Shown here: one piece after another, positions 52,509 to 59,503 of the stretch
Position numbering within the stretch: the stretch's first letter is position 1
How the letters are laid out: every line of letters begins with the position of its first letter
Source of the DNA: a virus
DNA: 59,621 bases
Direction: 5' to 3' (one strand)
IMG/VR virus record: IMGVR_UViG_3300042197_002679
Location: 1-59,621 of that record
Translations under genes and position numbers: made by a program
Notes under the pieces: model-generated
What the model was told of the DNA's origin: nothing
Database searches by the model: none
The model's input: only the letters and a program-made list of their open reading frames with translations

Positions 52509-54633
52509 AGATTTGGTGGTGGAGCATAAGAAAGTTTCTACTGCCTGTTTTAATGTTCATACTCGTGTATTGACTCTTCCTTTGTGGGAAAAGGCAAGTA
52601 ATACTGTTTATGATTTGCTTGTTGGGCACGAAGTTGGACACGCGATTTTTACTCCAGATGAGGACTGGACTCAATCTGCAAAAATTCCTCCTCAATTTGT
52701 AAATGTAGTTGAGGATGCTCGTATTGAAAAATTGATGAAACGTAAGTATATGGGACTTGCAAAAACCTTCTTCAACGGATATAAAGAATTGAACGATCAA
52801 GATTTCTTTCAGTTGAATGATGAAAATCTGTCTAAATTCAATCTTGCCGATCGTGCAAATTTGTGGTTTAAAGTTGGTAACTATATTGATGTTCCTATCC
52901 AGAGGGGTAAAGAGACTGAAATTATAAACCTAATTGCTGATACTGAAACTTTTGCTGATGTTTTGGTTGCTGCAGAAGAACTTTATAAGTATTGTAAGGA
53001 AGAAAAGGAACAACAGCAAAAAGTTCCTGACTTTGATTCTCATGATCAACAAGGTGATTCTCAATCTTCTACTAATCAACCAGTAGAAACCGATGACTCC
53101 TCTCCAGAAGAAGAAGGTGAGAGTGATAAGTCACAACCAAATCCCGATAAATCTTATGGTGGCACTGCTCAAGGTAATGAGGTTCAAAATACTGTCAATG
53201 ATGAAAAAGAACCTGAAATTCTTACTGCAGATTCTTTAGAGAATAAACTTCGTGATTTGATCAATCACGATGGATATGAAAACGTTTATGTTGAGATTCC
53301 TCAAGTCAATCTTGAGACTGTAATTGGTAAAAATGCAGATGTTCATAAGGATATTGATTCTACTTTTAATCATCAGCAAGAAAAAAATAATCAACTTTGC
53401 GATGAAAGAGATTGGGATCGTGTAGATCTTTTTAAATATGCAGATGAGGACTATAAAAAGTTTAAACTATCTGCTCAAAAGGAAGTCAACTATCTGGTGA
53501 AGGAGTTTGAGTGCCGTAAGGCAGCAGATTCTTATGCTCGCGCTACTACTGCTCGCACAGGTGTTCTTGATACATCTCGTCTTCATTCTTACAAATATAC
53601 AGAAGATTTGTTTAAAAAAGTTTCTGTGATTCCTGATGGGAAAAATCACGGGTTGGTTTTCATTTTGGATTGGAGTGGATCTATGTCTCACGTTCTTCAA
53701 GATACTTGTAAGCAACTTTTTAATCTTGTTTGGTTCTGTAAAAAAGTTGCGATTCCTTTTGAAGTTTATGCTTTTACAAATGAATGGCGTCGTGGTGAAT
53801 ATGATTACGAAACTCAAACTTATAGTCCAGCTGATCGAACTTCTCATTATGAAGCAAAGGAAGGATTGATTCAGGTTGAAGAATCATTTGCTTTAATGAA
53901 TCTTCTTACCAGTAAAGTTTCTGGTAAAGAGTTGGAACATCAAATGCTTAATGTTTGGCGTCTTGCCGTTTGTTTCGGTGATTCTTATCGTGCTCAATAC
54001 ACATATTCAAATCGTTTGGCTCTTTCTGGAACTCCTTTGAATGAAGCATTGATGAGTCTTCATCAAATTCTTCCTAAGTTTCAAAAAGAAAATAAACTTC
54101 AAAAAGTTCAATGCATTGTGCTGACTGATGGTGAGGCAAATTATCCTCCTTATCACGTAGAAATCAAACGTGGATCTGATTCTTACATTGGCACTCGTGG
54201 TATTAATCCAGATAAAACTTTTCTTCGAGATCGTAAACTTGGCATCACCTACAAGTTTGATTATGGGTATCATCAATTTACTGAGGCTCTTCTTCGTAAC
54301 CTGAAAGATAAGTTTTCTTCAGTAAACTTTATTGGTATTCGTGTTCTTGAAGGACGAAATGCAAATCGTTTCATCGGTCTTTATCACAATCAAAGTGATA
54401 AGCAATATGAAGTGATTCAAAATGATTGGAAGAAATTGAAAAGTTTTACCATCACCAACTCTGGATATGATGCTTATTTTGGACTTTCTTCTTCTGCACT
54501 TTCTCAAGATGCAGAGTTTGATGTTGCTGATGATGCTACTAAATCACAAATCAAATCTGCTTTTGTTAAATCTCTAAAAACTAAAAAATTGAATAAAAAA
54601 GTTCTTGGGGAGTTTATTTCTCTTGTTGTCTAA
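52432..54633 (+). CDS. VWA-domain protein with HExxH metalloprotease motif (CobT/MoxR-partner type), 733 aa
   Basis: I start at the ATG at 52432 (MGSYETKQMPVRHEI); the frame continues upstream but only with non-ATG starts. Residues 66-70 are HEVGH in LLVGHEVGHAIF, a zinc-protease motif, with a VVEDARIEKLMKRKYMGL segment 22 residues on that could give a third ligand (Glu94). A low-complexity acidic linker (about 195-260) follows. The C-terminal VWA domain has the MIDAS residues DWSGS at 413-417, SGTPLNEAL later and LTDGEANYP after that. This plan resembles CobT-type or DUF2201-type partners of MoxR AAA+ ATPases. A matching ATPase gene lies at 55739. The substrate is unknown; a metal-chelatase or complex-assembly role is inferred. 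Confidence 0.85.
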   Translation: MGSYETKQMPVRHEIKSQLAKLLATEDLVVEHKKVSTACFNVHTRVLTLPLWEKASNTVYDLLVGHEVGHAIFTPDEDWTQSAKIPPQFVNVVEDARIEKLMKRKYMGLAKTFFNGYKELNDQDFFQLNDENLSKFNLADRANLWFKVGNYIDVPIQRGKETEIINLIADTETFADVLVAAEELYKYCKEEKEQQQKVPDFDSHDQQGDSQSSTNQPVETDDSSPEEEGESDKSQPNPDKSYGGTAQGNEVQNTVNDEKEPEILTADSLENKLRDLINHDGYENVYVEIPQVNLETVIGKNADVHKDIDSTFNHQQEKNNQLCDERDWDRVDLFKYADEDYKKFKLSAQKEVNYLVKEFECRKAADSYARATTARTGVLDTSRLHSYKYTEDLFKKVSVIPDGKNHGLVFILDWSGSMSHVLQDTCKQLFNLVWFCKKVAIPFEVYAFTNEWRRGEYDYETQTYSPADRTSHYEAKEGLIQVEESFALMNLLTSKVSGKELEHQMLNVWRLAVCFGDSYRAQYTYSNRLALSGTPLNEALMSLHQILPKFQKENKLQKVQCIVLTDGEANYPPYHVEIKRGSDSYIGTRGINPDKTFLRDRKLGITYKFDYGYHQFTEALLRNLKDKFSSVNFIGIRVLEGRNANRFIGLYHNQSDKQYEVIQNDWKKLKSFTITNSGYDAYFGLSSSALSQDAEFDVADDATKSQIKSAFVKSLKTKKLNKKVLGEFISLVV

Positions 54634-54636
54634 ATA
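54629..54636 (+). promoter_or_regulatory. Late promoter box TCTAAATA
   Basis: It contains the TAA stop of the VWA gene (54631-54633) and lies 21 bases before the ATG of the candidate internal head protein. Confidence 0.6.
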
Positions 54637-54656
54637 CCTAAAAAGTATCTGCTTAT

Positions 54657-55484
54657 ATGAAAACCTACAGAGAGTTTATTGCTGAATCTGGTGACTGGTG
54701 GCATCCCGATCCAGTAAAAGATAAACTTATGCCCGGTAGAGGACCTAAACTTCGCGCTCGTCAAGATCGTGAACCAAAACCAGATTATAGTAATAAACTA
54801 AAACCAGGTGAAACATATATGCAGTTTGCGAAACGCAAAACTAGAGGTGAATCTGTTGAGTATGTTGATGAATTATTTGTAACAAAAAAGTCTTCAGAAG
54901 ATCAAAAAAAGAAAAAAGTTGCAGAACTTATTCGTTTAATGAAAGCTGCAAAAGATCCACTTTCGGATGCTCCAGCTAGACGTAAAAAGATAAACGCAAA
55001 TGAAGAATATATTGATGAAACTTCTCTTACTCGTGTAATGAGTAAGTCTAAGAAAGGTGGAATGGCAATTATGTCTGCTCAAAGAGGAGATAAATCAAAA
55101 GCAGAAAATAAAGCACGTTCAAAACAACTTGAAAAGGATGTAAGAGGTGCTGGTCTTCCTGGACCAACTAAAGTTGCTGGCAGATATACTGAAAATCCAG
55201 GAACTCCTCAGGAGAAAAAAGTAGGAGAGAAATCTCACATTATCACTCCTGGCAAAAAAGGTAAAAGAAAGTTTAAAAAGGCAATTGAAAAACTTGGTAA
55301 AAAGTATGATCAAGACTCGGTATTACTTCAACGTAAAGCGGGTGGAAGTTCTACTCTCAAAGGAACTTCAAAGACATCTTGGCCAGGTAAAGGAAAGAAT
55401 GTTAAAATAGGTAGTATGAAACCAGGTAGAACTGGTGAGTTTGATACCAAAGTTAAGAACAAAACATTTACAGTTGAGGATTAA
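54657..55484 (+). CDS. Candidate internal head protein with capsid targeting sequence, 275 aa
   Basis: The N-terminus MKTYREFIAES differs by one residue within the first ten from the T4 internal-protein targeting sequence (MKTYQEFIAE as I remember it). It ends in the gp21 cleavage motif IAE|S. The mature part starts SGDWWHPDPVKDKLMPGRG, is very basic (many Lys/Arg), and looks mostly disordered until about residue 170. A C-terminal domain follows: SHIITPGKKGKRKFKKAIEK, then YDQDSVLLQRKAGGSSTL, then GRTGEFDTKVKNKTFTVED. It has its own late box, in a region otherwise made of early-type genes, which fits a virion protein. Probably packaged in the head and injected. Its target is unknown. Confidence 0.75.
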   Translation: MKTYREFIAESGDWWHPDPVKDKLMPGRGPKLRARQDREPKPDYSNKLKPGETYMQFAKRKTRGESVEYVDELFVTKKSSEDQKKKKVAELIRLMKAAKDPLSDAPARRKKINANEEYIDETSLTRVMSKSKKGGMAIMSAQRGDKSKAENKARSKQLEKDVRGAGLPGPTKVAGRYTENPGTPQEKKVGEKSHIITPGKKGKRKFKKAIEKLGKKYDQDSVLLQRKAGGSSTLKGTSKTSWPGKGKNVKIGSMKPGRTGEFDTKVKNKTFTVED

Positions 55485-55485
55485 A

Positions 55486-55671
55486 ATGAAATCCAAATTC
55501 CCACTTGAACACGTAGTTAAGTGTGATACCAAAGAAGTTTGGGTAAAATGTGATAGTGCTATCACTGCTATGGGTATTTCTGCTATGGTAGAAAAATATT
55601 ATCCTGGATATAAGGGACATATTGGTAGCAAAGATTATCTTGAAAAACTCAAGAACCAGTTGGCAAACTGA
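55486..55671 (+). CDS. Small orphan, 61 aa
   Basis: ATG at 55486, one base after the stop of the internal-protein gene; an upstream frame exists but has no better start. The product (MKSKFPLEHVVKCDTKEVWV...) has a few strands, a helix with MGISAMVEKYYPGYKGHIGS, and a basic C-terminus. Two Cys lie 13 residues apart. The YYPGYKG stretch loosely resembles the YPGS segment of the 31376 and 32970 proteins, too little to claim kinship. A strong terminator follows. I do not recognise the family. Confidence 0.7.
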   Translation: MKSKFPLEHVVKCDTKEVWVKCDSAITAMGISAMVEKYYPGYKGHIGSKDYLEKLKNQLAN

Positions 55672-55676
55672 CCACG

Positions 55677-55702
55677 GGGGGTCTTGGTGACCCCTTTTTT
55701 GT
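55677..55702 (+). terminator. Intrinsic terminator before cobS
   Basis: GGGGTC (55678-55683) pairs with GACCCC (55689-55694) around the loop TTGGT, followed by six T, a G and four more T. Confidence 0.9.
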
Positions 55703-55710
55703 TTTATAAT
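55684..55710 (+). promoter_or_regulatory. Promoter fused to the terminator (TTGGTG-15-TATAAT)
   Basis: TATAAT at 55705-55710 is perfect and directly follows the terminator T-tract. The best -35 candidate, TTGGTG at 55684-55689, lies in the terminator loop at a short 15-bp spacing, so strength is uncertain. The start would be near 55717, after the ATG at 55709 but before the ATG at 55739, which supports the latter as the cobS start. Confidence 0.55.
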
Positions 55711-55738
55711 GACTTCAGTTGAAACAAACAACCTGATT

Positions 55739-56839
55739 ATGCCTCGCACTCAAATGACCGACGATCAAATCCTTAACGATCTTAAAAACACCTTTGGCAC
55801 TGAGTTCATTGCTGCCGATGTTCGTGGGTATTGTGCTTCTAAAAATGTTTCGTATCAAACTGTAACGAAGCGTCTTGAACCATTTAAAGTTGGTCGTGGA
55901 AAGTGGAATCTTGAAGTTACTCAACAAAAAGTTGAAGAAATCGAACGTACTTTTCAAGCTCCTGCTGTGATTCCTCCTGTAGAACAAACACTCATTCCTG
56001 AAAAAGATGATACCTTTGTCAAGTTTGGTAACTTTAATGATATTAAAAAAATTATTCAGTCCCGTCTTTTTTATCCAACGTTTATTACGGGTCTTTCGGG
56101 TAATGGTAAAACGTTCAGTGTTGAGCAAGCGTGTGCTCAACTTGGTCGTGAACTGATTCGTGTTAACATTACGATTGAGACTGATGAGGATGACCTGATT
56201 GGCGGTTTTCGTCTGGTAAATGGTGAAACTGCCTGGCATAATGGTCCAGTGATTGAAGCACTGGAACGTGGTGCAATTCTCCTTTTGGATGAGATTGACC
56301 TTGCTTCTAATAAAATCTTGTGTCTTCAGTCTGTCCTTGAAGGTAAAGGTGTCTTCCTGAAAAAGATTGGTCGTTTCGTGAAACCTGCCGCTGGATTCAA
56401 CGTGGTTGCCACTGCAAACACCAAAGGTAAGGGTTCGGACGACGGTCGATTTATCGGCACCAATGTGCTCAACGAAGCATTCCTTGAAAGGTTTCCTGTA
56501 ACCTTTGAACAATCCTATCCTGCTCCTTCTGTTGAACAAAAGATTCTTGAAGGTATTGCTCTGGATCTTGGTGTGGAAGATCGTGACTTCTGCAAGCGAT
56601 TGGTTGATTGGGCAGACATCATCCGCAAAACCTTCTATGATGGTGGTATTGAGGAAATTATCAGCACCCGACGCCTGGTTCACATTATCCGTGCTTATAG
56701 TATCTTTAACGATAAGACAAAGGCAATTCAAGTGTGTGTGAATCGATTTGACGATGAAACCAAGCAGGCATTCCTTGAACTTTATGATAAGGTTGATGCT
56801 GATTTTCAACTTCCTGTTGACGATCAGCAAGCAAACTGA
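55739..56839 (+). CDS. cobS: MoxR-type AAA+ ATPase, CobS-like
   Basis: A cyanophage core gene usually named cobS for its likeness to a cobaltochelatase subunit. With the start at ATG 55739 (366 aa), the N-terminal 75 residues form a small winged-helix-like part (DIKxxL/YCASKNVSYQTVTK). Walker A GLSGNGKT lies at 118-125, Walker B LLLDEID at 181-187, sensor-1 VVATANTKG near 225 and an arginine-finger-type LERF near 255, as in MoxR/CbbQ/NorQ proteins. DDLIGGFRLVNGETAWHNGP near 151-170 is the typical insertion helix. These ATPases act on VWA partners; one is encoded at 52432. Cobalamin synthesis by the phage is not implied by the sequence alone. Confidence 0.9.
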   Translation: MPRTQMTDDQILNDLKNTFGTEFIAADVRGYCASKNVSYQTVTKRLEPFKVGRGKWNLEVTQQKVEEIERTFQAPAVIPPVEQTLIPEKDDTFVKFGNFNDIKKIIQSRLFYPTFITGLSGNGKTFSVEQACAQLGRELIRVNITIETDEDDLIGGFRLVNGETAWHNGPVIEALERGAILLLDEIDLASNKILCLQSVLEGKGVFLKKIGRFVKPAAGFNVVATANTKGKGSDDGRFIGTNVLNEAFLERFPVTFEQSYPAPSVEQKILEGIALDLGVEDRDFCKRLVDWADIIRKTFYDGGIEEIISTRRLVHIIRAYSIFNDKTKAIQVCVNRFDDETKQAFLELYDKVDADFQLPVDDQQAN

Positions 56840-56845
56840 TATAAT
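56817..56845 (+). promoter_or_regulatory. Sigma70-type promoter, TTGACG-17-TATAAT
   Basis: TTGACG at 56817-56822 lies in the last codons of cobS; TATAAT at 56840-56845 just follows its stop; spacing 17 bp. It would drive the 56885 orphan, gp45, the 58046 gene and gp44. Confidence 0.8.
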
Positions 56846-56850
56846 ACTGG

Positions 56851-56875
56851 GAGGTAAATGTGCCTCATCTTTTTG
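56851..56875 (+). terminator. Weak terminator-like hairpin in the leader of the clamp operon
   Basis: GAGGTA (56851-56856) can pair with TGCCTC (56861-56866), one G-T wobble, loop of four. It is followed by ATC and a T-rich tract (56870-56880). It lies right where the promoter at 56817 would start transcription, so it can serve as terminator for cobS or as a start-site hairpin for the next operon. Confidence 0.4.
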
Positions 56876-56884
56876 TTTTTTACT

Positions 56885-57397
56885 ATGAAATCTATGTCCG
56901 AAAACTTTGAAAGCACTTATGAAAGTACAATTCCCAATCAAGACTTTTGGGAAAATGATGGTATTAGTTTGACTGGAAATCCTTATTATTCTCCAGACAC
57001 AATTACTTTTACCAGTTCTCATCTTCCTGGAGGACTGGGAGAAGACCATATTTCATTCAATTCTTCTTCTACCTTTAACTTTAATGTAACAGATAACAAT
57101 TTCTGGAAGTTTGGTGAAAATAAAACTCTGAAAGCAGTTGAAGATTATATCAAGAGCACTTATAATTCTCATTATGCTTCTGAGAATTCAAAAGTTCAAG
57201 TTCTTGATATTATTGATGCAATTGGTGATGGTGTTCCTTTCTGTCGGGATAATCTTATCAAATACTCTTCTCGTTTTGGCAAAAAAGATGGAATGTCTAA
57301 ACTTGATGCATTAAAGATTATTCATTACGGTATTCTTCTTTATCAATTTGCTGGATTTAATAATGAAACTGCGAAATCAAACTATGAAACTTTCTGA
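56885..57397 (+). CDS. Orphan preceding gp45, 170 aa
   Basis: I start at the ATG at 56885 (MKSMSENFESTYESTIPNQD); the frame extends upstream through the T-tract but only with a GTG. The N-terminal half is polar and rich in Ser, Asn, Phe (ITFTSSHLPGGLGEDHISFN), probably extended. The C-terminal half is helical (TLKAVEDYIKSTYNSHYASE, then DIIDAIGDGVPFCRDNLIKY and KLDALKIIHYGILLYQFAGF). No known domain is seen. It shares a host-type promoter with gp45 and overlaps its start by 14 bases, so it is expressed with replication genes. I recall similar cyanophage proteins without function. Confidence 0.75.
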   Translation: MKSMSENFESTYESTIPNQDFWENDGISLTGNPYYSPDTITFTSSHLPGGLGEDHISFNSSSTFNFNVTDNNFWKFGENKTLKAVEDYIKSTYNSHYASENSKVQVLDIIDAIGDGVPFCRDNLIKYSSRFGKKDGMSKLDALKIIHYGILLYQFAGFNNETAKSNYETF

Positions 57398-58049
57398 TAA
57401 GACTCTCTCTGTTCTTAAAAACTTTTCTTCGATTAATCAATCGATTCTTTTCAAGCAGGGAAATAAACTTCGCACAATCAGCGTGATGAAGAACATTCTT
57501 GCAGAAGCAACAATCACGGAAGAGTTTTCTAAAGACTTTGGTATCTATGATTTGAACCAATTTCTTAACGGATTGAATCTACACAAAACACCAGAACTGG
57601 ATTTTGGTAATGATGGATATGTGGTCATCAAAGAAGGAAAGTCCCGTTCTAAGTATTTCTTTGCTGATCCTAACGTCATTATTACTCCTCCTGACAAAGC
57701 AATCAATCTTCCTAGTGAAGATGTTTGTTTTGAGTTGAGCACTGAGCAACTGGACAAACTTCTTAAAGCTGCTGCTGTATATCAACTTCCCGATGTCTCT
57801 GCCGTTGGTGAAGCAGGTGTTGTGAAACTGGTTGTTCGTGATAAAAAGAACGACACATCAAATGACTTTTCGATTATTGTTGGGGAAACGAACTCTGAGT
57901 TTGTTTTTAACTTCAAGGTAGAAAATATTAAGATTCTTCCTGGAACATATGAAGTCGTTGTGTCACAAAAACTTTTGTCACGATTCACTTCTAAGAATCA
58001 CGATCTCTGTTATTATATTGCTCTGGAGCCTGATTCAACATTTGAATGA
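57384..58049 (+). CDS. gp45: Sliding clamp gp45
   Basis: Homolog of T4 gp45 (228 aa; here 221). I start at the ATG at 57384 because MKLSDKTLSVLKNFSSINQS fits the T4 start MKLSKDTTALLKNFATINSG. The DFGIYDLNQFLNGLNL segment near residue 51 (T4 FDVAIYDLNGFLGILSL) and the C-terminal YYIALEPDSTFE (T4 YVVALEADSTHDF) are clear. The trimeric ring tethers polymerase gp43 and, in late infection, activates gp55-dependent transcription of the boxes listed here. It overlaps the orphan before it and the next gene by four bases. Confidence 0.95.
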   Translation: MKLSDKTLSVLKNFSSINQSILFKQGNKLRTISVMKNILAEATITEEFSKDFGIYDLNQFLNGLNLHKTPELDFGNDGYVVIKEGKSRSKYFFADPNVIITPPDKAINLPSEDVCFELSTEQLDKLLKAAAVYQLPDVSAVGEAGVVKLVVRDKKNDTSNDFSIIVGETNSEFVFNFKVENIKILPGTYEVVVSQKLLSRFTSKNHDLCYYIALEPDSTFE

Positions 58050-58555
58050 ATATCTTCGTCACAAATCAATTTCCTGCTGAAAGTGCTATTTGTCTTCCCG
58101 ATAAGCACATAGTTAAAATGCCACTTGAATGTTGTCAGATGTTATCCATTGTGGCATCCAAGTGGTATCACAACTATGGTCCAGTTCATAAAGCAGATGG
58201 CAATCCTTATGCAACTGAAAAAGGTGCTTTTCGTAATCATCCTTGTACTCAGTGGGCAGCAAAAACAATCGATAATGCTTATTGGTTGATTAAGTGGGGA
58301 ATGAATCTTTGTGATGAATATTCCGTCCGTTACGGTAAGACTCATTCGTGCTATAATACTCTTTTGGAAGCATATTACTTGTTTCCAAAAGGAAAATTGA
58401 CAAATGTAACTCCATTTGCTCGTGCTATGCCCGATGAATTGAAATATGATAATACTATTGATACATTTGAGGCATACAAAAGATACATCGCATCCAAACC
58501 CTGGGTTGCATCCAATTATCTTCGTATGCCAGAACGCAAACCTTCTTGGGTCTAA
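58046..58555 (+). CDS. Conserved orphan between gp45 and gp44, 169 aa
   Basis: ATG at 58046 overlaps the gp45 stop. The product is compact and helical with distinctive motifs: MNIFVTNQFPAESAICLPDK, then HIVKMPLECCQMLSIVASKW, NHPCTQWAAKTIDNAYWLIK and DEYSVRYGKTHSCYN, with many conserved-looking His, Cys and Trp. This family, starting MNIFVT and carrying DK..VKM and HPC..W, is widespread in phages to my memory. Some database entries relate it to pyrimidine-dimer glycosylases, a link I cannot support from the residues here. It lies inside the clamp and clamp-loader operon, so a role in replication or repair is plausible. Confidence 0.75.
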   Translation: MNIFVTNQFPAESAICLPDKHIVKMPLECCQMLSIVASKWYHNYGPVHKADGNPYATEKGAFRNHPCTQWAAKTIDNAYWLIKWGMNLCDEYSVRYGKTHSCYNTLLEAYYLFPKGKLTNVTPFARAMPDELKYDNTIDTFEAYKRYIASKPWVASNYLRMPERKPSWV

Positions 58556-58558
58556 ATT

Positions 58559-59503
58559 ATGACAAGTGATTTTCTTTTTGTGGAAAAATATCGTCCTCAA
58601 GTGATTGATGATTGTATTCTTCCTGATGAAACTAAAAAAACATTTAAGGAGTTCGTTGAGAAGGGAGAGATTCCAAATCTTCTTCTTGCTGGACCTCCTG
58701 GAATTGGTAAAACAACTATTGCAAAGGCACTATGTAACGAACTGGGGGCAGATTTTTATGTCATCAACGGATCCGACGAAGGACGTTTCTTGGATACTGT
58801 ACGGAACCAAGCGAAGAACTTTGCTTCGACCGTTTCACTTACGGGATCTTCTAAACACAAAGTCATCATCATCGATGAGGCTGATAACACGGGGAACGAC
58901 GTTCAACTCCTTCTACGGGCAAATATTGAGGCATTTTATAACAACTGCCGATTTATTTTTACCTGTAACTACAAAAACAAAATCATCGAACCCCTTCATT
59001 CTCGATGTGCAGTCATTGACTTTACTATCAAAGGAAAACAAAAGGCACAACTTGCAGGAGCATTCTTTAAGAGACTTCAAACAATCTTGGATCAAGAAAA
59101 GATTGAGTATGATCCAAAAGTTCTTGCAGAGTTGGTATCGAAACACTTCCCAGACTTCCGTAGAGTCCTCAATGAATGTCAAAGATATTCTACGGGAGGA
59201 AAAATTGACTCGGCAATTCTTGCATCTTTCTCAGACATCTCTGTAAATGAACTTCTTAAAAATCTTAAGGAAAAGAACTTCACTGAAGTACGTAAATGGG
59301 TTGTATCCAATCTTGACAATGACAGCGGTGTTATTCTTCGTAGGGTTTATGATGCACTTTACGACTCAGTTGTTCCAGGTTCTATTCCTGCTGCTGTTCT
59401 TATTATTGCTAAGTATCAATATCAGATTGCATTCGTTTGTGACCAAGAAATAAATCTGCTTGCTGCCCTTACAGAAATTATGTGTGAAGTTGAGTTTAAA
59501 TGA
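58559..59503 (+). CDS. gp44: Clamp loader large subunit gp44
   Basis: Homolog of T4 gp44 (319 aa; here 314), the ATPase of the gp44/gp62 complex that opens gp45. The usual VEKYRPQ start, Walker A GPPGIGKT at 45-52, Walker B IIIDEAD at 103-109, sensor-1 FIFTCNYKNK at about 132 and the arginine-finger SRC at 148-150 are all present. FPDFRRVLNECQRYS near 198 (sensor 2) follows. The C-terminus forms the collar domain. In T4 gene 62 follows at once; here a Dam-type methyltransferase gene overlaps the stop (ATGA), so gp62 lies elsewhere or further on. Confidence 0.95.
   Translation: MTSDFLFVEKYRPQVIDDCILPDETKKTFKEFVEKGEIPNLLLAGPPGIGKTTIAKALCNELGADFYVINGSDEGRFLDTVRNQAKNFASTVSLTGSSKHKVIIIDEADNTGNDVQLLLRANIEAFYNNCRFIFTCNYKNKIIEPLHSRCAVIDFTIKGKQKAQLAGAFFKRLQTILDQEKIEYDPKVLAELVSKHFPDFRRVLNECQRYSTGGKIDSAILASFSDISVNELLKNLKEKNFTEVRKWVVSNLDNDSGVILRRVYDALYDSVVPGSIPAAVLIIAKYQYQIAFVCDQEINLLAALTEIMCEVEFK

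Noticed and set aside
55715-57049. Long minus-strand frame of 444 codons opposite cobS and the next gene
   Set aside because: It is the mirror of a well-supported + strand gene (Walker motifs, clear homology), its peptide is low in conserved motifs, and no other gene in the window is on the minus strand.
57348-57383. Upstream extension of gp45
   Set aside because: The T4 N-terminus MKLS aligns with the ATG at 57384; the extension needs a non-ATG start.
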